Positions 17,384-22,969 of a DNA stretch of 48,971 bases are shown one piece after another; position 1 is the stretch's first letter; each line of letters starts with the position of its first letter. A program made the translations under genes and the position numbers. Under the pieces are notes generated by a model, which saw nothing but the letters and a program-made list of their open reading frames with translations, was not told where the DNA came from and did no database searches. The stretch is taken from assembly GCA_949285075.1 (NCBI GenBank), contig CASDXF010000020.1, positions 1-48,971 of the forward strand, in the 5' to 3' direction. Origin of the DNA: an uncultured Bacteroides sp. Its GTDB lineage: Bacteria; Bacteroidota; Bacteroidia; Bacteroidales; Bacteroidaceae.

Positions 17384-18145
17384 TTAATCTTCTAAAATGT
17401 ATTCTACCTCCTTGAACATGTATCCTCTTTCCTTCCTTTTTTCATCCTCCAGAATCAGCCTTCCCCCCGGCTCTATCCGGGCGAGGCGGGCGAGAAACCG
17501 TCCGTTGCCGTCCCGATAAGGATGCAGGCCTTTGTTCCGGAAGAGGGCCTCCCGATACCGCTCGGCGATGAAGCTTTCCTTTCCGCTCCGCAAGGCGGCG
17601 TAGTAGTCCACGATGCGTTTCATTACGCTTTCCGCTATGGCCTGAATGCCGTGCTCCCTTCGCGTAATCATCCGCAGCGATACCGGATTCGGCGCCGGAC
17701 TGAGGAACCTTTCCTGATTGATATTGATTCCCACCCCCGCGATGCTCTGGCTGATGAACCTCCCCGTCAAGTCATTTTCTATGAGTATCCCGCATATCTT
17801 CTTCTCCCTCCAGTAGATGTCGTTCGGCCACTTGATGGAAAATCCGTCGGCGTAGCTCTCCAACTCCTCCTTGATGGCGAGCGAGATGACTTGCGAGAGC
17901 AGGAATTGCCGGTTGGCCTCAAGAAAGGTGGGGTAGAGCACGAAGCTGAACAAAAGGTTCTTGTCCGCCTCCGCCTCCCACGAGTTGCCTTTCTGCCCTC
18001 TGCCCGCGCTTTGGTAGTCGGCGACGACCGTCGTAAACTCCTCCACTTCCTGCCTTTTGCAGAGCGCTTGCAGATAGTTAATCGTAGAGTCCGTTTCCTC
18101 AAGGTGGATTAACGGTACGGGAAATGTATCGGGATAAGTTATCAT
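17384..18145 (-). CDS. birA: biotin--[acetyl-CoA-carboxylase] ligase
   Basis: The enzyme activates biotin as biotinyl-AMP and attaches it to the carrier domain of biotin-dependent carboxylases. The 253-residue protein has the ligase core only: a DSTINYLQ motif, the biotinyl-AMP loop AGRGQKGNSW near residue 50, SIKWPNDIYW near 100, KICGILIEN and the GVGININQ strand. A short C-terminal SH3-like domain follows. It lacks the N-terminal DNA-binding wHTH of E. coli BirA, so it is not expected to be a repressor. It lies between yraN (21 bp upstream) and the metalloprotease. Confidence 0.95.
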   Translation of the reverse strand: MITYPDTFPVPLIHLEETDSTINYLQALCKRQEVEEFTTVVADYQSAGRGQKGNSWEAEADKNLLFSFVLYPTFLEANRQFLLSQVISLAIKEELESYADGFSIKWPNDIYWREKKICGILIENDLTGRFISQSIAGVGININQERFLSPAPNPVSLRMITRREHGIQAIAESVMKRIVDYYAALRSGKESFIAERYREALFRNKGLHPYRDGNGRFLARLARIEPGGRLILEDEKRKERGYMFKEVEYILED

Positions 18146-18166
18146 GCCTCAGTGCTTATGGGTTAG

Positions 18167-18532
18167 TTAAAACAGTGGCGGATAAAACGCCTCCTTGATA
18201 TGCTCTATCTTGAAGTTCTCCTTATCGCCCACCACGGTGATAATGTCAAAACGTACGGGAGCGTCGATTTGGTAAAGCTTGATGTAGGTATCCGCCGCGC
18301 GCACCGTCCGCTTAATCTTAGAAAGCGTTACGGCGTCTTCCGGCCGGGCGAACCGTGTGTCGCTGCGCGTCTTTACTTCCACGACGATAAGTTCGTTGTT
18401 CTTCGCGGCCACGATGTCCAGTTCCAGATGTCCCCTTCTCCAGTTCCGGTGTCGGATGACATAGTCGTGGCTTTCCAGATAAGCTACCGCCGCGTTTTCT
18501 CCCGCTTTACCCAATTCGTTGTGCTGCGCCAT
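18167..18532 (-). CDS. YraN family putative nuclease (UPF0102)
   Basis: A 121-residue protein of the restriction-endonuclease-like fold. It shows the family N-terminus (NELGKAGENAAVAYLESHDY) and the nuclease-type acidic/Lys motif in GHLELDIVAAKNNELIVVEVKTR (E, D, ExK). The start at 18532 is chosen because the longer in-frame candidate would cross the divergent promoter region and add a hydrophobic tail foreign to the family. Function is unproven; a DNA repair or processing role is usually inferred. It is the first gene of the yraN-birA-protease-MATE operon. Confidence 0.9.
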   Translation of the reverse strand: MAQHNELGKAGENAAVAYLESHDYVIRHRNWRRGHLELDIVAAKNNELIVVEVKTRSDTRFARPEDAVTLSKIKRTVRAADTYIKLYQIDAPVRFDIITVVGDKENFKIEHIKEAFYPPLF

Positions 18533-18541
18533 CTTTTTTCG

Positions 18542-18549
18542 CAAAAATA
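18542..18549 (-). promoter_or_regulatory. -7 box (TATTTTTG) of the yraN operon
   Basis: TATTTTTG on the minus strand ends only 9 bp before the yraN ATG, implying an almost leaderless transcript. It faces away from the promoter at 18562-18591. Confidence 0.5.
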
Positions 18550-18561
18550 CGCTTTTTATTC

Positions 18562-18591
18562 TTTGCGATTGCAGAAGTAAAAGTAAATTTG
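18562..18591 (+). promoter_or_regulatory. promoter of the RHH-like/tadA pair
   Basis: TTTG (18562-18565), 18 bp, then TAAATTTG (18584-18591), only 8 bp before the ATG at 18600. Confidence 0.55.
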
Positions 18592-18599
18592 CGGAAAAT

Positions 18600-18833
18600 A
18601 TGAGAAAAAGAAGCAAGAAATGCCCGAAAATGCCCGTTGATTCTCCCAAAAGGGAGCGACGCATGAGCATTTTGCTAAGCGAGGAGGAACATCGGATTAT
18701 CGACCGCTATCTGGAAAAGTACAAGATAACGAACAAGTCCCGGTGGCTTCGCGAGACCATTCTCATGTTTATTCACAAGAATATGGAGGAGGATTATCCC
18801 ACCCTCTTCGGCGAACACGATATGCGGCGTTGA
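18600..18833 (+). CDS. small conserved protein with ribbon-helix-helix-like region
   Basis: A basic 77-residue protein. After a Lys/Arg-rich N-terminus it shows a strand-helix-helix pattern (RRMSILLSEEEHRIIDRYLE then KYKITNKSRWLRETILMFIHK) reminiscent of CopG/Arc-type ribbon-helix-helix DNA-binding proteins, with an acidic tail. The start at 18600 sits just after a promoter and drops a Cys-rich upstream extension. Its stop is 2 bp before the tadA ATG, so the two are translationally linked. No function is assigned. Confidence 0.65.
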   Translation: MRKRSKKCPKMPVDSPKRERRMSILLSEEEHRIIDRYLEKYKITNKSRWLRETILMFIHKNMEEDYPTLFGEHDMRR

Positions 18834-18835
18834 CG

Positions 18836-19270
18836 ATGTTGGACGATACTTATTTCATGAAACAGGCCTTGACGGAGGCGCGAAAGGCGTTCGAGCGGGG
18901 AGAGGTTCCCGTAGGAGCGGTCATTGTCTGTAAGGAACGGGTTATCGCCCGGGGCCACAACCTTACGGAGACGCTCCGCGACGTGACGGCTCACGCGGAG
19001 ATGCAGGCCATAACTTCCGCCGCCAACGTGTTGGGCGGGAAGTACCTGACCGACTGCACGCTGTATGTCACGGTAGAGCCTTGCGTCATGTGCGCCGGGG
19101 CCATCGCGTGGGCGCAGATGGGTCGGCTTGTCTTTGGGGCCGGAGATGAGAAACGGGGATACCGTAAGTACGCCGCTCAAGCGTTGCATCCTAAAACCCA
19201 AGTCACGGAGGGTGTCTTGGCCGACGACTGCGCGAGGCTGATGAAGGAGTTCTTCGCGGCCCGCCGTTAG
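18836..19270 (+). CDS. tadA: tRNA(adenine-34) deaminase
   Basis: This deaminase converts wobble adenosine 34 to inosine in tRNA-Arg(ACG). The 144-residue protein has the zinc deaminase signature HAEMQ (His53, Glu55) and PCVMC (Cys83, Cys86), plus the family N-terminus (DDTYFMKQALTEARKAFERGEVPVGAV). The start at 18836 gives the usual length; a longer in-frame ATG at 18743 overlaps the upstream gene and is not conserved in appearance. It is paired with the RHH-like gene. Confidence 0.95.
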   Translation: MLDDTYFMKQALTEARKAFERGEVPVGAVIVCKERVIARGHNLTETLRDVTAHAEMQAITSAANVLGGKYLTDCTLYVTVEPCVMCAGAIAWAQMGRLVFGAGDEKRGYRKYAAQALHPKTQVTEGVLADDCARLMKEFFAARR

Positions 19271-19477
19271 CCCGTCCGGACGCCGCTCTACAACTACCAG
19301 ACGATTTTAATGTTCTCGCACTGCTGCCGTTTACTGCCTTGTAAGCGGTGTGGGGAGGTCTTGTGTCCGTGTGGTTCCTTTGGCGGACGGTCCGCGGACG
19401 GGGGCGTGAGCGTGTGGCTTTTTCGGGCCGACATCGCATATTGGTACGGGCGTAAAGCCTCCCGCAAGGAAAGGGCA

Positions 19478-19518
19478 GCTTCCGCCCTAAGCGAAGGGGC
19501 GAAAGGAGAGGCGGAAGC
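19478..19518. repeat. inverted repeat with 9-bp stem
   Basis: GCTTCCGCC (19478-19486) pairs with GGCGGAAGC (19510-19518). The loop contains CCTAAGCGAAGGGGC, which resembles the core of the repeat family at 47.6-48.2 kb. Confidence 0.5.
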
Positions 19519-19576
19519 GACGAATTAGGCGGCGAGAAAGCGTGAATCAGGTGGAAAGTCACTATCTTCGCAGTAT

Positions 19577-19683
19577 AAAGGTGTACACCTTTATAGTAGT
19601 AAGGTGTACACCTTTATGGATGAATAGTGTACACCTTTGTGATGGTAAGGTGTACACCTTTTGTCTCCATACACCGTGGTGTA
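19577..19683. repeat. array of palindromes at an exact 23-bp period
   Basis: Four GTGTACAC cores are centred at 19584.5, 19607.5, 19630.5 and 19653.5. The first extends to the perfect 16-bp palindrome AAAGGTGTACACCTTT, the second and fourth to 14 bp. A fifth, different dyad (TACACCGTGGTGTA, one central mismatch) is centred at 19676.5, again 23 bp on. The spacers are unrelated to each other. The array lies in a convergent intergenic region, like the 22-bp array at 14601-14689. Confidence 0.85.
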
Positions 19684-19746
19684 GCAACCCCATATATTGG
19701 GAGGAATGACCCCAAAGACAGTTTGAAACGATTTAAAGGATAGGAT

Positions 19747-19866
19747 ATGGCACGTTACAAGCTAATGCGAAAGAAGAACCGGCTGAACGCCAAAAAGGAT
19801 GGAAAATGGTACGCCGGGGGCTTGCCTCGGCCTTTGTACTTTTTCTTTCCATTGAGGGAAAGTTAA
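19747..19866 (+). pseudogene. truncated HU-family DNA-binding protein (N-terminal fragment)
   Basis: A 39-codon frame begins MARYKLMRKKNRLNAKKDGK followed by WYA, the N-terminal look of Bacteroidota HU/IHF-like proteins, which are normally 120-170 residues. After about residue 30 the frame runs into the repeat copy at 19834-19911 (reading LYFFFPLRES) and stops. It is most likely a gene cut off by the repeat. The call rests on about 23 residues. Confidence 0.45.
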
Positions 19867-19911
19867 CGCCCTCGGAACGCCCTCCGCTTAACGGCCCTTC
19901 GCTTAGGCCGG
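19834..19911 (-). repeat. inverted, internally deleted copy of the 47.6-48.2 kb repeat family
   Basis: The sequence starts with TTGTACTTTTTCTTTCC and a GGAAAG partner (hairpin). About 49 bp then match, on the opposite strand, the segment running from CCGGCCTAAGCGAAG to GGGCGTTCCG and GGGCGT in the copies at 47698 and 47984. About 110 bp present in those copies between hairpin and core is missing here. Confidence 0.7.
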
Positions 19912-20208
19912 ATAGTTTATTAGGTTTATAGGCGTAACGCCGTTCACGAGGGCTTGAGGCGTGCTCCTTTCTCTTGGCATAGAAAGGGAGTTTATAGGCC
20001 TCTCGATGTTTGTAGCAAGCATAAACGCGGCCCCTCACTTCAACTTGAAAGGGACGTTTATACCCTTCGCCTACGTCTGCCTGTATACGGACGAGCTTAA
20101 CAAGAAGAGCTTGCCCGATGCTTACCAAGAGAAGGGACTGAGCGAGGACACGGCGGTATTGGCCATCATGCACCTGAACTGACCGGAGGGGAGGATTCCT
20201 TCCGCTCT

Positions 20209-20721
20209 CTACCTGATGCGCCCTCCGTGCATCCAATGTCGGGTATAGTAGTCCTCGCTCAGGCGGCTGACGATGACTCCCCGACTGGTACTGGCGTGTA
20301 TGAACTTACCCTCTTTCAGGTAGATGCCCACGTGCGCCACCTTCTTTCGGGAACGCGAACTGGTAAAGAACACCAAGTCGCCTTCCCGCAGATTGCGCTT
20401 GGAGACTTTCCGGCTTTCGTCCTTCAACGCTTGGGTGGTGCGAGGGACTTTCTGCCTGTATACGCTTTGGTAGAGCTGACGCACCAGTCCCGAGCAGTCC
20501 ACGCCCTTGCGGGTGTTCCCTCCGCTCCGGTAGGGCGTGCCTATCCACTTGGAGGCTTCGATGTATAGCTTGTGGTTATCTTTCAGGTCGATATCCGTTT
20601 TCAGCAAGATGGACGCTTTCGCCAACTCCTTATAGTTCAGGCGAGGGGCGGCCGTGCGGCAGGAACTGAGGCTGAAAACCAGTCCCAACAGCAGGCAGAG
20701 CGGTATGAGGTGTCTTTTCAT
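20209..20721 (-). CDS. NlpC/P60 family lipoprotein (peptidoglycan endopeptidase)
   Basis: A 170-residue lipoprotein: signal peptide with lipobox LSSC (Cys21). The NlpC/P60 domain shows the catalytic Cys76 in GVDCSGLV, His129 in VAHVGIYL and the third polar residue His141 in FIHAST. Such enzymes cut peptide stems of peptidoglycan, typically the D-Glu-mDAP bond. It is the last gene of the M16-DUF5687-ABC-NlpC operon, 13 bp after the ABC gene. Confidence 0.93.
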   Translation of the reverse strand: MKRHLIPLCLLLGLVFSLSSCRTAAPRLNYKELAKASILLKTDIDLKDNHKLYIEASKWIGTPYRSGGNTRKGVDCSGLVRQLYQSVYRQKVPRTTQALKDESRKVSKRNLREGDLVFFTSSRSRKKVAHVGIYLKEGKFIHASTSRGVIVSRLSEDYYTRHWMHGGRIR

Positions 20722-20734
20722 CTTTCTTCTCCCT

Positions 20735-21439
20735 TTATTCGTTCACGTTGAAGTACGCTTCCAGTTCCTTTTCGGCCGAGCCGTTCTCATTCCGGATGTC
20801 CTTGATAATGGCTCCATTCTCCAACAAGGCGATGTGCGGACAGATGTCTACGGTATGGTTCAGGTTGTGACTGGAGATAATGACGGTGGCCCGCCGCTCT
20901 TCGTTATAGTTCTTCAGCAGATGCTTGATGATGGACTGCGAACTGGGGTCGAGGAAGTTGAACGGCTCGTCCAGAATCAGTAGCTTAGGCTGATGGAGCA
21001 TCGCGGCGATGATGCCGATTTTCTGCTTGTTGCCGGCCGAGTAGTTCCGTATGAACTTCTTTTGTCCCGTAATCTCTCCGTTCATCAGACGCTCGAAGGG
21101 GCGAAGGCGCTCGTCCGTTTCCTTCTTGCTCAGTCCGTACATTTTCCCGATGAAGTAGAAATACTCCTCGGGGGTGAGGTAGTCTATCAGGAAACTCTCA
21201 TCGATGAAGGCTCCCGTGAACCGCTTCCATTCCTCGCTGCGGCTCACGTCGATGCCGTCTATCTGTATCGTTCCCTCGTCGGCCCGGAGCAAATCCAGTG
21301 CCAGCCGGAAGAGCGTCGTCTTTCCGGCTCCGTTATTTCCCACCAGTCCGAGCATCTCGCCTTCCTCTATGCGATAGCTCTCGATGCGTATGGCCGTCTT
21401 GTGGCCAAAGTTCTTGCGCAGGTTGTTGATATGAATCAT
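20735..21439 (-). CDS. ABC transporter ATP-binding protein
   Basis: A 234-residue ATPase with Walker A GNNGAGKTT, signature YSAGNKQKIG (a variant of LSGGQ), Walker B LLILDEPFNFLDP and switch His in SSHNLNH. The shortened N-terminus and this signature resemble the ATPases that partner DUF5687 membrane proteins, whose gene lies 33 bp upstream. The two very probably form one exporter; the substrate is unknown. Confidence 0.92.
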   Translation of the reverse strand: MIHINNLRKNFGHKTAIRIESYRIEEGEMLGLVGNNGAGKTTLFRLALDLLRADEGTIQIDGIDVSRSEEWKRFTGAFIDESFLIDYLTPEEYFYFIGKMYGLSKKETDERLRPFERLMNGEITGQKKFIRNYSAGNKQKIGIIAAMLHQPKLLILDEPFNFLDPSSQSIIKHLLKNYNEERRATVIISSHNLNHTVDICPHIALLENGAIIKDIRNENGSAEKELEAYFNVNE

Positions 21440-21472
21440 CGTCTTGTGGTGTTAATCGTTAGCTAAAGGCGT

Positions 21473-22960
21473 TTACTGGCGGCTGTCCCTGAAGCCTTCC
21501 ATATTTCTATAACGCCGTTTCATGAATCGCTGATACACGTTCCTTATCCATAAGGGAGACGTCAGCGTGAAGCCTATCCCTATCGTCAGCATGACGAGGT
21601 AGGCGAAAGTCTCTCCCCTAAGTTCGTTCAGTGCGGTGTAAAGCAGCATGGGGACTCCTATCATAAGGAGATTGACCACAATCAGCGTCCCGTTATTGCT
21701 TTGCCGGCTCGTCACCTTCTCGTTCAGCGGAAGAGTCTGCCGGTTGCTGACGACTAACTGGAAGGCGCAGAAGTAGGTGAATCCAATCGTGTAGAAGAAC
21801 CAAGCGAAGGCCCCCAATAGCGAAAGTTTGCCCGTAATGACGGCGGGCAGCATGAGCAGGAACAGAAGCACTTCTCCTATGCTGTACGTGTAGTATTTGG
21901 CTTTCAGCAGGGCGGCGATTGAGGCTTGGCGTACCATCAGACCGTCAAGATAGTTACCCTCGTACGACATGACGCGTGAGAGGATGAGCGGCCCGAACGC
22001 GGAAAAGTTATACGCGCATATCATGACGTACAGGACTCCACTGTCATATATGGACGAGAAGCTCAGCATGAGCGAAAACATGACGACCATAAGGAAGAGG
22101 CTGCGGAACTGGGCCTTGCAGTTCTTGTTGCGCGCCACCATCTTCAGCTCCAACCGCATATATTCTCCTATCTCTCCAAACCTTTCCAAGAAGCGGTACT
22201 CCGATACGCGCTTGATTTTAGAGTCGCCCGTCGCGGCGGTTTCCTTATAGGTGAGGCTCGATATGAGCTTGTGGTTAATGCCCCACAACGCTGCGATGGC
22301 GAGGATTGTAGTCAAAAAATGGAGGATGTTCCCTTCAAGGTATCCGCCCCCTATACTTTTGAAAAAGGGGGAAGAATGAAAGAGAAAGGCAAACGACACC
22401 GCTGCGGCGTAGACCACAAGCGGAAGTGCCGCCCACCATATACGCTCGTTGATTAGCGTGCGGCAAAGCAGACACCAATAGTTATTGGCGATAATGAGCA
22501 AGTACACGCCTATAAAGTAGAAGACGGTTCCTTGTATTCCAAAGAGCGACGGAAAGGCCAGACAAGCGAACGGCACGAAGAAGAACAGCCAAATGAGGTT
22601 GAACACGCTTAATCCGGAACGCAGCAATAGGAAATTAATGATTGTCTTACGCTTTACGGGAAGCAGGAGATAAGGCTTTATTTCCTGAGTCGGCATCCTT
22701 TGAAGCGGGAAGCGCAGCAGGAAATCCAAGAATAGGATAGCTCCCCAAAGGATAAGGTTGGTAATATAATACGCTTCCCGATTGGGAAGCGTATTTTCCA
22801 ATTCAAGCGCAAGTTTCACGCCTGTTCTTATCAGGTAGCACGCCCAGACCGCCGCCATGACGTATCCCAGTATCTTGGCAATCTTGTTCCGTTCATACAT
22901 GGGATGCCGTCTGGCGGCAAGTCGTCCGTGCTTGTACAGTTCAGTGAATATCGCTGTCAT
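21473..22960 (-). CDS. DUF5687 family membrane protein (ABC permease partner)
   Basis: A 495-residue polytopic protein with roughly 10-12 hydrophobic segments and a cytoplasmic, charged stretch around residues 230-270 (KIKRVSEYRFLERFGEIGEY). It matches DUF5687, a Bacteroidota family regularly encoded next to a single ABC ATPase, as here. It is inferred to be the transmembrane subunit of the exporter. It lies 9 bp downstream of the M16 peptidase gene, so peptidase, exporter and cell-wall hydrolase share one transcript. Confidence 0.85.
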   Translation of the reverse strand: MTAIFTELYKHGRLAARRHPMYERNKIAKILGYVMAAVWACYLIRTGVKLALELENTLPNREAYYITNLILWGAILFLDFLLRFPLQRMPTQEIKPYLLLPVKRKTIINFLLLRSGLSVFNLIWLFFFVPFACLAFPSLFGIQGTVFYFIGVYLLIIANNYWCLLCRTLINERIWWAALPLVVYAAAVSFAFLFHSSPFFKSIGGGYLEGNILHFLTTILAIAALWGINHKLISSLTYKETAATGDSKIKRVSEYRFLERFGEIGEYMRLELKMVARNKNCKAQFRSLFLMVVMFSLMLSFSSIYDSGVLYVMICAYNFSAFGPLILSRVMSYEGNYLDGLMVRQASIAALLKAKYYTYSIGEVLLFLLMLPAVITGKLSLLGAFAWFFYTIGFTYFCAFQLVVSNRQTLPLNEKVTSRQSNNGTLIVVNLLMIGVPMLLYTALNELRGETFAYLVMLTIGIGFTLTSPLWIRNVYQRFMKRRYRNMEGFRDSRQ

Positions 22961-22969
22961 GATGAAGGT

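Larger units (their letters stand above)
19271..20208. other. gene-poor repeat region between convergent tadA and NlpC/P60 genes
   Basis: About 940 bp without an intact gene that I can support. It holds a 9-bp-stem inverted repeat, a 23-bp-period palindrome array, an HU-like gene fragment broken by a repeat copy, and a 73-codon plus-strand frame at 19961-20182 (TDELNKKSLPDAYQEKGLSE...) of unknown status. Confidence 0.6.

Noticed and set aside
19733-20236. A 167-codon minus-strand frame through the repeat region near 20 kb
   Set aside because: It crosses the R2 repeat and the HU-like fragment antisense and overlaps the NlpC/P60 stop; no domain or start signal supports it.
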